Positions 44,281 to 54,911 of a DNA stretch of 64,000 nucleotides are shown here, piece by piece. The number at the start of each line of letters is the position of its first letter. The first letter of the stretch is position 1. The stretch comes from Hydrotaea diabolus. Its lineage: Eukaryota; Arthropoda; Insecta; Diptera; Muscidae. Both the position numbers and the translations under genes were made by a program. The stretch is from the NCBI GenBank assembly GCA_963513945.1, contig OY740719.1:163070729-163134728 (forward strand), in the 5' to 3' direction. Below the pieces are notes generated by a model, which was not told the origin of the DNA, ran no database searches, and saw nothing but the letters and a program-made list of their open reading frames with translations.

Positions 44281-45050
44281 ATTATAAAGGCCAATTGTGG
44301 CCAACAGCGTATGACTATAAGCCATGATCGGGAAAATGTTAGAATCCTATGCATATTTTTTCACCGCTATCGTGCTTTTAACACACGGGCGGTCATGACT
44401 AGATCGTCTTAATATATGGGAATCAAGAGGAATTTAATTACACGTGAGTTTTGTTAAACATATTTTTCAGTATTGTTTGCCATTTCATCGTGGAAAGACT
44501 TAAACCGCGAAAACCAAGGTTTTGTGCGGTTTATGGGCTATTGGAATCATCGGTCCTTATTTTTTCAAGTTTGTAACGGGTGATTAATCTTGATGTAATT
44601 TTTACTATGGGGGTTTTCACAGATTATGCGTGAGTTGCGTTAAACTTAATTTTATTCTTTTCAGTTTTGTTTGCCATTTCACCATAGAAACTTACACCGC
44701 GAAAACCACGGTTTTTGACTATTTCGCCATACCGGTCGAAATGTTCGAACGAGTCATCCAAAACTGGACCCTCAGAATGGACATCCTGAGGCGTAGTTGC
44801 GGCCAACAGTTGAAGCAAATTATATTCAAAAAATAATTGGCATAAAATTTCCTTTCGAATGAACCATAGAGATTCCACACTATATTTTATTTTTTTTATT
44901 ATGAAAAAAATACCTCTAAATGAATCACCCTATATGTACTTTACGATGGTCAATATGTATACTCAATAAGGTCTGCCATCAATATTTTGCGGTGTTGCTA
45001 ACGAAATTAAAAAAATGAGTATTTCATCCACCCTTTAGTGGAGGGTATGA
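44281..45050 (-). repeat. HINE-like repeat interrupted by a DD41D fragment
   Basis: Positions 44290-44430 (gactataagccatgatcggg ... cacgggcggtcatgactaga then tcgtctt) and 44960-45040 (atcaatattttgcggtgttg ... ggagggtatgaaa) match 63380-63560 in order. The DD41D fragment lies between them. Confidence 0.6.
44480..44934 (+). mobile_element. DD41D first-family fragments, 3' end intact (copy F)
   Basis: Positions 44730-44934 hold the transposase C terminus (VEMFERVIQNWTLRMDILRR then SCGQQLKQIIFKK) and the right end ctctaaatgaatcacccta. Positions 44490-44570 are a second, separate scrap (CGLWAIGIIGPYFFK in mixed frame). Confidence 0.7.
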
Positions 45051-45899
45051 AAATTACGCACCAAGTCGGGTGCAGCAATTGTTAACTGCGTTGCACTGGA
45101 TGGGCAATATATAGTGAGCAATATCATAGTGTTGGGGACACGCATGGGGTAAGCAAGGCAACATTATGTAGAGTTGTAAACCGTGTTGCAGAAGTGGCGG
45201 TATTGCTTCATGATACTGTTTTCTGGACAGTCCGACCGACTTCAGCCTTTCCTTCTGATTTTTTACTTTGCAAATTACTAGAAAACAGCAAGAATTTGCT
45301 AATTGTATGTGAAAAGCTTTGCATTTTCAAAGTGTTGCAATTTGAAAAGTTTTAAAACTGCAAAGGGTATGTGAAACAAATAATATTTTCTCAATGCAGT
45401 ATTCGCAACTGCAAATGAAAAGTGTTTGTTGAAATTGGGCCCAGGTTCTCACCCAACGTATGAGAACTGTTGTGAATCGAGTTTTCTTCAAATTACCGCT
45501 ACCTTCACATTTTAGCCCGATAATTATCGGGCTACCCGGTGAGCCAGAGGACATTTTATTTGTAATTCTTGCATTCTTTAAATGATCAAATTTAAGGTTA
45601 TCTGTTTTACCTCAGCGAACTGGGTAGTAGGGTAAAGCATCCTCTAAGACTATTCATATGTTTCGATCAACTCCATTTTATGACTTTTCATTCATTTGAG
45701 TCAGTCATATGAGCCACGTCCGTCTGCCTCTTTTAAAAGGAGTGTTCAAATTTTTGAATTTTACATTTTTCTTCAAAAATGTTTATGAGATTGAAAATGG
45801 GCTATATACACCCCTATCAGTACCCCCCACACAAAAGTAAATTTTTCTGCACCTATGAGTTTAAATAAAAAGTATTTTTAAAAGTCTGCAGGATTTACC
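45051..45899. other. First TrpA1 intron if the leader exon is right; nothing coding
   Basis: No recognisable element. Contains near 45515-45535 the self-complementary agcccgataattatcgggct. Confidence 0.4.
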
Positions 45900-46428
45900 T
45901 GCAGACTCCGCTGTGGGAATCTATGATTTAGATATGATTTTGGAGCAAACAAATTTAACGAAAAATCTCCAATTCATAAAGATTTTTTATTGCGCAAATA
46001 TTTTGTTGTTTCTTAGCCATAATTAAAGAGTTCTCTTAATAGATAACATTTCACTAAATATATTGTATTGAATTTTTGGGCTTTTATATTTTTTTGTTGT
46101 TGTTTTTTTTATTTTCACACAAATCGTTAATTTATTTTATAGTTTAATAATTAAACCGAAAAATATTGGATTTATACGACACGTTCACAATATATGAAAT
46201 CAAAACAATTTTCAAATTTTAACATTTTTCAAATTTAAACATTTTTAAATTTGCACAATTTTTATTCCAAATTTTTTATTTTTTAAACATTTTTTAAATT
46301 TTTTTAAAATTATTTTTTTATTTATATATTTTTTTCACTTTTTCTTAAAACCGTTTGAATTATTTTTTTTTCTTGTAATCCACTTTGTTCGATTTGATAT
46401 TTAACGCAACAATATCCTGTGCACAACT
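45900..46428 (-). other. Candidate TrpA1 5'-UTR exon
   Basis: Between the predicted start site at 46428 and the donor CAG|GTAAAT (exon end 45900) lies a 529-bp AT-rich, non-repetitive leader without a long ORF. One upstream ORF near its end, starting MAKKQQNICAIKNLYE and closing after about 21 codons, has a reasonable start context (attATGGC). Linkage to the exon at 40284-40661 is by strand, position and the absence of any other gene; not shown by sequence. Confidence 0.4.
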
Positions 46429-46465
46429 GAAACGGTGTACAGGATGTTGCGAGCTTTTATAGTCT
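46420..46465 (-). promoter_or_regulatory. Core promoter: TATA box plus initiator
   Basis: On the minus strand TATAAAAG occupies 46461-46454 and a consensus arthropod initiator TCAGTT occupies 46430-46425. The Inr A at 46428 would be +1, 33 bp from the first T of the TATA box, close to the usual spacing. A weak DPE-like match (AAATA) is at +28. It faces TrpA1 and is 5.8 kb upstream of its first coding exon. The surrounding sequence is single-copy and GC-richer than the intron. Confidence 0.6.
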
Positions 46466-46944
46466 GCCACTTGGCTACCCAAAAGATGAAAACTGATATG
46501 TTACGTTGTGCCGTGATTTCCCCTCTAATCCCACCCGCCACGACACTTACGCACAAGTCGGCGACTATGTAACCTAGCCCCACCTCTTGTTACTGGCTTC
46601 AGACGTACAAACAGACACGCATAAGTGGTGAAAACGAGCATAAGCGAACCGAAAATAACCCGAAGATATTGTTGCTGCCGGACTTTGGTTGTTGCTGTCA
46701 GTTCGTTCGGCGAGCGGGTTTGTATCGTAAATTAAATTGCTGCTGATGTTCTTTCTTCTGTTTTGATTATCGCATTCTTACCACACAAACACACACAACT
46801 ACTATAGAAAGGGCATTTTATGCTGTTGTTATTATCAGGATTTTCCAATGTTGTTGCACATTAGATCAACTCTGGCCAATCTAACGATTTTATAATGGCC
46901 ACTACGAGTATTCATAAAATGAGTCTTTTCAATTCTTGTCTAAT
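46466..46944. other. Upstream flank of the promoter, single-copy and GC-richer
   Basis: 46500-46760 is less AT-rich than most of the window and free of recognisable transposon sequence, as expected for a proximal regulatory region. No ORF of note. Confidence 0.4.
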
Positions 46945-47032
46945 GCCAGCTGATATTTCCAGTGCAAAGTTTGACATTTATGACCATAACCTTATTCAGA
47001 ATGGGCCGCGGTAGTAATGATGGTTTGTGTTT
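46945..47032. repeat. Fragment of the P-type mariner 5' end
   Basis: agctgatatttccagtgcaa then agtttgacattt... and gtaatgatggtttgtgtt parallel 56230-56320 (catctgatattgccattgga, ccatcatttgtgttg). Confidence 0.5.
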
Positions 47033-47154
47033 ACGTCTATCATAGATGTAAACCCACAACTCACAAAGTTATCGGTTTGTTTTATGGGATGATAAGGGGA
47101 TTAAAGGAGTTATTTAGAATGTTTTGTTTTTCAATATGGCGCATAAGGGGAATA

Positions 47155-48012
47155 GGGTGATCCATCTAGAGGTATTTTTCAGAACAAAAAAATATATAAA
47201 AATTTAAATCAAGTGTGGAATCTTTATTGTTGATTCGAAAGGAATTTCCTTCAACTACACCTTAGGGTAGCAACTACACCTTAGGGTGTCCATTCAGAGG
47301 GTCAAATTTCGGATGACTCGTTCAAGCATTTCTTATGTTGGCTTCCAAAACCTGAATCGTAGCTGGTTTGTCAGCATAGACTTTGGACTTTACGTAACCC
47401 CAAAGAAAAATGTCTAAAGGTGTGATATCACTCGATCTAGGGGGCCAACTCACCTGTCTTAGACGTGAAATTAGCTGCTTTTCGAAATGACCTCTCAATA
47501 GATCCATTGTTTGAGCAGCTGTAAGACAAGTGGCACCGTCCTGTGGAAACCAAGTGCCGAAACCAAGTACGGGCTTCAATTTCAGGTAGCATAAAGATCA
47601 TGGCGCGTTAGCGAGCACCATTCACGGTTACGTTCCGGCCATCATCATTTTTGAAAAAATATGCACCGATGATTCCACCAGTTTAAAACCAAACCGTAGT
47701 TTTCCCTGCGTATAATGCCACCTCTTGAACGTCTTCTTGTTGCTCGTCAGCCCAAATGCGGCAATTGTGTTTATTGACTTTGCCGTTAAGCCAGAAATGG
47801 GCCTCATCACTGAACAAAATTTTGGTCGAAAACAGCGGATCTTCCCGTTACTCATCGAACGCTTATTTCCATAAAACAGTTGCCAACATTTGAAGGTAAT
47901 CATTTTCAAAAAATAAATGCCATAAAATGTCCTTTCCAATAAAAATTCCACACTTGATTTGAATTTTTATACTTTTTTTTGTTCTGAAAAAATGCCTCTA
48001 GATGGATTAACC
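47155..48012 (-). mobile_element. DD41D mariner-like element, deletion derivative (copy D)
   Basis: Left end gggtgatccatctagaggta preceded by TA; right end ctctagatggattaacc. Transposase pieces 47951-47628 and 47579-47322 are on the minus strand. WFPQDGATCLTAAQTMDLL has Leu for His in CHTA; SSDITPLDIFLWGYVKSKVY keeps the third Asp. Same HTH-less structure as A, B and C. Confidence 0.85.
47322..47579 (-). pseudogene. DD41D transposase C-terminal half (copy D)
   Basis: 85 codons, ending early after VLEANIRNA because ~30 bp are deleted compared with copies A and B. Second and third Asp positions present, 41 residues apart. Confidence 0.8.
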
Positions 48013-48124
48013 TTTATAAGTATTTGTCCTTATCTCGACATAAATAACCATTCTTAGCTACCGAGAAAGTCACAGTCAAGCTTCGCTCAAGAACGAGTTT
48101 TTAGATTTTTCAAAATCTGTTGTA

Positions 48125-48992
48125 CAGGGTGGGCCAAAAGTTATCATGGGGTTTAAAAATTTAATAACTTTTTTGTTTATATTTTTTTTTTCAGTTTATA
48201 TAAATAGCACTTGGAAAATAAATAAATGAAGAGATTCACAACTAAACAAAAAACTAGAATAATATAATTTTATTATTTAAATCAGCGATCAATTATATTA
48301 ACGCAAAGTGATGAAGCTCATTTTTATTTGAATGGCTCTATTAATGAGCAGAACTGTAGGTTCTGAGCCATTCATCAACGCCAAGTGCACTCCATTAGAT
48401 GTACAGTATGGTGTGGAATCACATCTGCAAATATCATTGGGCCTTACTTCTTCGAGAATGCAGATGGAAATGTAAATGGAGAGCGGTATCGGTTTATGAT
48501 TGAACATTTTTTAGGCCTGCTCTTGAAAACAAACCTGAGATGTGTTTTTAGTAGGACGGAGCCACTGCACACAATGCTCGAGACACAATGGCTCTCTTAA
48601 AACAAATTTTTGGAGAGCGATAAATTTCCAGAAATACGGAAATTATTTGGCGGGCGCGATCGCCTGATTTCTCAGCACCCTAATATTTTCTTTGGGGTTA
48701 TTTGAAGCAGCGAGTATATGTGAACAAACCTGAGGAAATCCTTTAACTCAAGGCCAACATTGTTGCAGAAATTCGAACGCTACAGCCACAAATTTTGATG
48801 TTATGGAAAATGCTCTACGATCCCATTATTGCGAAGCTACAAACGGGAGCTATTTAAGTGACATTATTTTTCAACATAGTGTAAAAAAAATTCCATTTTG
48901 TATATTTTATAATCTGAGAAGAAAAAAATGAATAAACGAAAAAGTTATTTAAGATTTTAACCCCATGGCAACTTTAACGTTTGGCCACCCTG
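48125..48992 (+). mobile_element. DD41D-type element, fourth family (TIR cagggtgggccaaaag)
   Basis: Flanked by TA. Ends cagggtgggccaaaagttat then catggggttt and the inverted aaccccatggcaactttaac then gtttggccaccctg. The plus-strand transposase is broken: SDEAHFYLNGSINEQNCRF near 48310-48360, then VWCGITSANIIGPYFFENAD at 48411-48600, then in another frame FSRTEPLHTMLETQWLS, and IISRNTEIIWRARSPDFSAP near 48620-48690 with the third-Asp block lost to a stop. Confidence 0.8.
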
Positions 48993-49404
48993 TACTATAA
49001 GAAGGTGCTTGGTTGCTGGACCTTGTGGCTCTTTGCGAAATTGCACACAGGGAACAGATTTGTAGCAGCAACCGAATTTTTCGCCAACACAACGATTAAG
49101 GTTGCCTCAACTACCACGTGTTCATCAGTACGACCAAATGTTGATTGGTTCACGGAAAATTTCAATACATGAAATTGAAAGTATTGGAAGAAGTGTCAAC
49201 GTTTTGAAACCTGGACCCTTTTTTTCAGGATCTAAATATTAATATATCGCACTAAGGATTTATAAATCAACAAAACTGTTTGCTCTTATACTTAAAGTAC
49301 TTATGTAGTATTGTCGATGGACATAAAAATGACTGGAAAATATAAAAAAGAGTGGAGAAAATAAAGAATTTGTTCGTTTTTTTGTTATTTATTCGGTCTT
49401 TTAT
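48993..49404. other. Spacer, nothing recognised
   Basis: No repeats or coding signal named. Confidence 0.35.
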
Positions 49405-49738
49405 CATTATTATGACTTGAGCAGTTTTTTATTCTGGTTCGGAAATGATATTGCGCGTTGGAGATTGCTCTACGCACAGTTCGAAGACTATACGCAAAGG
49501 GTAATTCTCATTAATAAAAATGAGTCTCCCGTATAAGTCATTTGATTTGTGGCCGAAGTAATCGTTGCCAAAGACTGCTGCAGAAAAACCTTGGCGGGTT
49601 TAGAAACAGCTGTACAGCCTGCCTGACAACCGTAGCAAATACATTTCAACAATTTCTTCTTTTTACGTTGATTCTGAAAAAGAAACAACATAAAGGTTTC
49701 GAACCAGAATAAAAAACTGCTCAAGTCATGAAAATAAA
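49405..49738. mobile_element. Short TIR element (MITE), ~330 bp
   Basis: Arms tatgacttgagcagtttttt then attctggttcg at 49410-49442 and the complementary cgaaccagaataaaaaactg then ctcaagtcat at 49699-49730 pair over about 33 bp. A lone right arm is at 4350-4430 in the satellite. Confidence 0.75.
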
Positions 49739-50231
49739 GAATAATTTTTAGAGATTTTGTTTTTGAAAAATTAATAATAATTTTTTGATTTTGAGTTCTT
49801 GTTTGTTATCTATTCACACCTACTATACATTCTCTGAGGAGTGGATGATTTTTTCGAGAAATGAATGACCTAGACGATTAAGTAAATTCCCAAAAGTAGA
49901 GGATCCTGGTAGTTTTCAGTTATTTTTTATGGGACGAGGAAGTTTTTATTTTGCAAGGCATGCCGGATGCAACGAGTGAAAAATAATACACATTTCTTCA
50001 CTTTAGCATATTTTCGTAATAAGATGTCTTAAGTAAAATCGTATGGAGATTTTTTTGTAGAACATTTCGACATCCTCTTTACTAATATAAGCGACCTTTT
50101 CGCCATAGGGTAGGGAATACGAAAAATCAATACCTCTGATTTTTGGGTGTCTTTTTTGGTGCTTTTATTGAAGGAATTGCACAAAAGTGGCCATTTTTGG
50201 GTTAAAATGTTCTTCTTAAGTAGTACGTAAT
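49739..50231. other. Spacer, nothing recognised
   Basis: No feature recognised. Confidence 0.35.
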
Positions 50232-50343
50232 GGTGGGCAAACCATAATGCAAGATGTTAATTGTAAGTCACGCCTTAACGTTAAGTTTTTTTTTGGCCAA
50301 ATTAATTTAACATCTCTTTGTTTAAGTGTTTGACAAATTCAAA

Positions 50344-50518
50344 CATGGAGAGGTACACAGTTAAGCAGCGCTTTCAGATTGTTGAAGCCTTTTACAAAAA
50401 TGGGCGTTCAAATCAAAACGCATGTCGTGAACTTAGTGATTTTTTGTTCAGCATAATCTACCAAATGTGCGCACAATCGGGAGACTTGTGCGCAAGTTTC
50501 AGCAAACCAAGTCTGTAG
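50344..50518 (+). pseudogene. DD41D transposase N-terminal HTH domain
   Basis: First ~40 residues are the insect DUF4817-type helix-turn-helix found at the start of these transposases. The frame then drifts and the protein ends after 66 residues in total; the continuation is in another frame at 50467-50793. Partner fragment: 61230-61420 with the same wording. Confidence 0.7.
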
Positions 50519-50793
50519 GAAATGTTAAAACAACTGTTCATGTTCGCCTATTTCTTCTGCGGAAAACATTGATGTTATTCGTGATAGTGTGGCAGAAAAA
50601 TCGTCAATTTCGTCTCGCGAATGAGTGGGAATTTTTGTGGCCAGAAATTGAGGATATGGACCTGGACGATATGTGGTTCCAACAGGAAGCCACACAGCAA
50701 AAGAAACATGGGCTCTTTTGCGTAAGAAATTCAATATCGGTGTTATCTCCCGTCGTGACGATGTTGGTTGGCCGCCACGATCATGTGATTTGA
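50467..50793 (+). pseudogene. DD41D transposase catalytic fragment
   Basis: Residues 1-25 continue the HTH region (TIGRLVRKFQQTKSVGNVKT), then a large internal deletion joins to the block before the second Asp (LWPEIEDMDLDDMWFQQEA). The DGA of QQDGAT is lost to a small deletion. Ends before the third Asp. Confidence 0.65.
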
Positions 50794-51118
50794 CACCGTT
50801 GGACTTCTTTCTTTGGTGATATTTAAAAAAAAGTCTATAATTGTAGTGTAATTGTAAAAAGTGTACATCAAAAAGCCAAGGGCAATTCAAGAGCTTAAGG
50901 ATGAGATAATTCTGCACATTACCGACAATGAACCTCGATTATGTCTCAGTCATTAAAAATATGAACTATTAGGGTATGCCACCTAAGTCGTGGTGGCCAT
51001 TTGGCTAGTATTTTGTTTCACACATATTTCTTATAGATCCTTCTATCACAATAAAAAAAAATATAATTCTTTGATAAACTTTTCGTTTTTTTTACAATTA
51101 ACATCGTGCGTTTTAGTT

Positions 51119-52145
51119 GGACCATCCTTTGTATATATTCTTGATCGTCGGTAAATTCTATGATGATCTGGCATGTACGCCCTTCCGTGTGTTTAATGAA
51201 AGCACGAAAGCAGTAAAACGAATTAACCTACGATCCTGCTATTTTAAGCTGTTTGGGATTGAAAATGGGCGAAATCGTTCTAGGGGCAACAGTTTCATTT
51301 TAAGGGACTAAAGGTACTTCGGTAAACAGTAATCTTTTTTTACTATTTGTTTAGAAAACAATAATTTGTTGTGAAAGGCAATTGATTAAAATGGTTACTG
51401 TTAGTAGGGACGCACTAAATACCTCAAAAAAGGTTAACGTTGCTGGACTTTTTGGCTAATGTGGTCCAAAAAACGTACCGCATGGTCAAAACGGGCGTTT
51501 ACTAGTCAGTATGGACATATGGGTACTCAAACTAAAGGACAAAAATGCTACGAATCTACATATGTGACAGCGCATAGAGAAAGGGACCTAAGGGTAAAAA
51601 ATCAATTTTTTCTTCTTCTTTTTTTGATGTGGACAACACCTGAGCATCGAATGAGACCGATCCCATGCCCCAAAAGTGTTCCCTCCCAGAGATATGCGCG
51701 TTTTATGAAAGTGAAGTCGGCGATTTTAAGCGCAAATAGAAATGGGCCTAATCTTTAAAATGGCTCTCCTGATCAAAACTTTTCATCAACTTTTCACTTT
51801 TTTTTTGATGTGGACAACATCTGAGCATCGAATGAGACCGATCCCATGCCCCAAAAGTGTTCCCTCCCAGAGATATGCGCGTTTTATGAAAGTGAAGTCA
51901 ACGATTCTAAGCGCAAATAGAAAGGGACCTAATCTTTAAAATGGCTTTCCTGAACAAAACAGGTTTTTAACCTTAGGTCCCTTTCTATTTTGCGCGTCAC
52001 ATATATAGAATAAAGTTTTGGTTCAGATTAAGGCTAGACTGATGCCAAAAGGGCCCAAAAACAGACCTATTTCTACGCTTTAGTAGCGTAGGGGTGGAGG
52101 GTATATAAGTTTAGACCCGGCCGAACTTAACGACGTTTGTTCTTG
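51119..52145 (+). repeat. HINE-like repeat with a W-type element inside
   Basis: Starts with tatattcttgatcgtcggta and ends with gggtggagggtatataagtt then ggccgaacttaacgac...ttgttcttgttt. It matches 1-515 over most of its left part. The TIR element at 51558-52006 splits it. Confidence 0.65.
51558..52006. mobile_element. TIR element of the W type, with internal duplication (W2)
   Basis: Ends acatatgtgacagcgcatag and tttgcgcgtcacatata. The interior contains the conserved block (gagcatcgaatgagaccgat ... gcgcgttttatgaaagtgaa) twice, at 51640-51740 and 51818-51920, so it is a partial dimer. The two open stretches across it read SEHRMRPIPCPKSVPSQRYA twice. Confidence 0.8.
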
Positions 52146-52238
52146 TTTTTAACTTAATTCCGATATTCGAGCTTTATCTCGTGACATTCGAAATAAAAAA
52201 CGCGAAAGAAAACAAACAAAACTGTTTTTTAAGACGTG

Positions 52239-53163
52239 CACGTAGAAAAAAAGTATGGTTGGGATAACAATATTCGAAGAGCATCATACTATTGTTGGGT
52301 ATATGGTTGTGGTACAACAATATTATGATACTCACAACAATAGATTGATTGAAATACAACCATACTATGATCCTCACAACCATACTTTGATCCTCACAAC
52401 AATAGTTAATTCACACATAACCATACTATGATCCCCACAACCAAAGTATGATTTACACTCAACCATACTATTATCTCCACAACCATATTATGGTCCTCAC
52501 AACCATAGAATGTTTCACATACAACCATAGTATGAGCCCCACAACCATAGTATGATTCACACTCAATCATGTTATTATCCATGCAACCACAGTATGATCC
52601 CACTCAACCATACTATGGTCCCCAAAATTATTTATTAGGATTGGGTTATGTTGTCAAAAATAGAGTTAACTATTTAAAAATACATTAAATTTAAAAAGTA
52701 GGATTTATTTATTTTACAGTAGCAAAAATCGGTTTAAAAAACGTAAGCTTTTTTAGAACAAATATTTCAGTTACACAAAGCAAAAGCAGTTTGTTTGAAA
52801 AATTTTAATTTTCCTATAAAAAGTACTATATTGCAAAAAACAATAACATTTTTCTAAAAAGCATATTCAAATAAGAAAAATTACAATCATACAGAATGAT
52901 TGCCGTAATCATATTATTGTTAATATAAAACCCAAAAAACAATACTTTTGTCGCACCAACAATATTTATATTGTCGCTACAACCATAGTTTTATTTTTAA
53001 ATTTGGCAATAATACAATTGCTACATTTTAACAATATTTATATTGAGGCAACCATACTATTGTCAAAAATAAATTCAAACAACAACAATACTATGGTTGT
53101 GACGAACATACGTTTATTGCAGAGAACATACTATTATTGCCGTGACCATATAGTAACCATGTG
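52239..53163. mobile_element. CATACTATGG-type TIR element, inverted orientation (copy 4)
   Basis: Left end cacgtagaaaaaaagtatgg; the right end stops at gaccatatagtaaccat without the terminal cagag...gcgtg. The ~30-bp array (catactatgatcc/tcacaacca) lies at 52300-52610, followed by the other half in reverse order to copy 1. Confidence 0.75.
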
Positions 53164-53999
53164 GATGAAAATAAATTCCTCCTACTCGCTGCCGGACATC
53201 GCTAAAACCAAAATTTATTGTAGGGCCAAACATTATGTCGGAATGACGGCTCTTTATCCAAGAATTGTTATTTCGGCTCAAAACAGTACATCGAACTGGT
53301 TGTCGTTAGATTGAAATTTATTCGTGAGCCGCCCTAATGTGGCGTGTTTGCGCGATACACATCTCGAATGTTACACCGAACTCTGAGGCGAAGATGTTGT
53401 TGGATGCGTGTCATGGAAACAGCTGATAATGTCAAAGGAAGAGTGGGGAGTGGTAGATATTTTAGTCAAAATTGCACTTCAACGAATTATCAGTCAATGG
53501 AAAAAAAAATTACTCAATCCCATACAAAGTTAATGCAGATAATTCTAATATTTTATGCAATTTAAAAATAAATTTATTTATTTTCGTCTGCGACTGATCG
53601 GAAGACGAGGAGACTGCATTTAAAATACATTCTAATTCGATAACACAGATACCACTGGACCGTAGTTAAAGCAATTACAAATGTGCTTTCGAACCAAAAA
53701 TGCTTTGAAGTTATAATTAATTGTTTGTTATCATGACCAACAGTTGTTTGCTACAATTAATTTCTTACAAAACTTATTATATTTCAGCATTTCATTGGAA
53801 TGGCCGATTTAAAGGTTGTGTACAAACCCTACGGGAAATACAGATTTAAATGTCCTGAATGCACCGAGCCGAGGACGGATGAAAACAAAACATATTAACC
53901 AACTGGTTTGGTCCATAGGTGGTTTATTTTCCAAAGGAATTTCGTTTTACATATTTTAAGTCTATCTTATGCTAGGTTTTTCCAATATAAAGGGTGTTT
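53164..53999. other. Spacer; a 32-codon ORF with a CPEC knuckle at 53805
   Basis: At about 53805 a short frame reads MADLKVVYKPYGKYRFKCPE then CTEPRTDENKTY and stop. It may be chance or a scrap of a zinc-knuckle protein. Otherwise nothing recognised. Confidence 0.25.
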
Positions 54000-54911
54000 T
54001 TTTTATTGAGGTATAGAACTTCGAATTGAAATAAAACACAAGAGAATCGTTTTAATGTCCATCAATTTGGCTTTATTGGAAGGATAATTTTATGCTATTA
54101 ATGTTTAAATATGATTTCGGGCATGTGGCCGCCGCGGCTGGCTCGAATAAAGCCAATTCTACAGGTCCAATTTTCAACCACTTTTTCGAGCATATGGGGC
54201 CGTATGTTGGCAATAACGCCACGAATGTTGGCTTCCAAGTCCCCTAACGTTTCTGGTTTGTTGGCGTAGACGAGCGACTTCACATATCCCCAAAGAAAAT
54301 AATCCAATGGTGTCAAATCACACGATCTTGGTGGCCAATTGACAGGTCCATTCCGCGAAATTATGCGCTCATCGAATGTTTCCTTCAATAATTCGATTGT
54401 GACGTGCGCTGTGTGGCATGTAGCGCCGTCTTGTTGGAACCACAACTCATCCACATTCATGCCATCCAATTCGGGAACAAATTGTCGGTTATCATGGCTC
54501 TATACCGGTCTCCATTAACGGTAACTGACTCTCCAGCATTATTTCGGAAGAAGTATGGCCCAATGACTCCACCAGCCCATAGAGCACACCAAACAGTCAG
54601 TTTTTGTGGATGTAATGGCGTCTCAAGGGTCTCATGTTGATTCTCTTCACTCCAAATGCGGCAATTTTGCTTGTTGACGTAGCCATTCAACCAAAAATGA
54701 GCCTCATCACTGAACAAAATTTTGTGATGAAAATCAGCATCGAGATGAATCTCATTTTCGGCCCATTTTGCAAGCGTTGTTCTTTTGTCAACCTGTTCAT
54801 GATGAAATGGCAAACCAAACTAAATATTAATCACTTGACAGCTGACAAAATGGCCCCAGTTAAAAAAGTGATGCCAACTTAAAGTTCTATACCCCAATAA
54901 AAAACACCCTT
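54000..54911 (-). mobile_element. DD41D element, fifth family, nearly intact catalytic core (copy G)
   Basis: TA-flanked inverted ends aagggtgttttttttattga / ggtatagaactt and the complementary aagttctataccccaataaa / aaacaccctt. Minus-strand transposase frames 54813-54457 and 54469-54098 together read: KILFSDEAHFWLNGYVNKQN (first Asp), LWAGGVIGPYFF, WFQQDGATCHTAHVTIELLK (second Asp), WPPRSCDLTPLDYFLWGYVK (third Asp, 41 residues apart), then the C terminus. Lacks the HTH. Confidence 0.9.
54098..54813 (-). pseudogene. DD41D transposase catalytic domain, one frameshift
   Basis: The first frame starts at MPFHHEQVDKRTTLAKWAEN and carries the first catalytic Asp; the second runs to the natural end (GHMPEIIFKH). 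The frames overlap at 54457-54469, so a single small indel near 54465 separates them. All catalytic motifs look conserved. The N-terminal ~100-130 residues (HTH) are missing and the element is 912 bp, shorter than full-length relatives. Confidence 0.85.

Larger units (their letters stand above)
50232..51127 (+). mobile_element. DD41D element, third family, HTH domain present
   Basis: Left end tggtgggcaaaccataatgc and right end gttggaccatcc are weakly inverted; inner parts (aagatgttaattg / caattaacatcgtgcg) pair better. Unlike the first-family copies this one keeps the DNA-binding start, MERYTVKQRFQIVEAFYKNG at 50344, then GRSNQNACRELSDF. The catalytic part is at 50467-50793 (ANEWEFLWPEIEDMDLDDMW then FQQEAT). 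The third Asp block is near 50790-50810 (CDLTPLDFFLW, other frame). Confidence 0.8.

Noticed and set aside
51459..51939. ORFs with the repeated SEHRMRPIPC phrase as a small gene family
   Set aside because: They coincide with the interior of a short TIR element present in five copies, and flanks differ each time; repeat origin is simpler.
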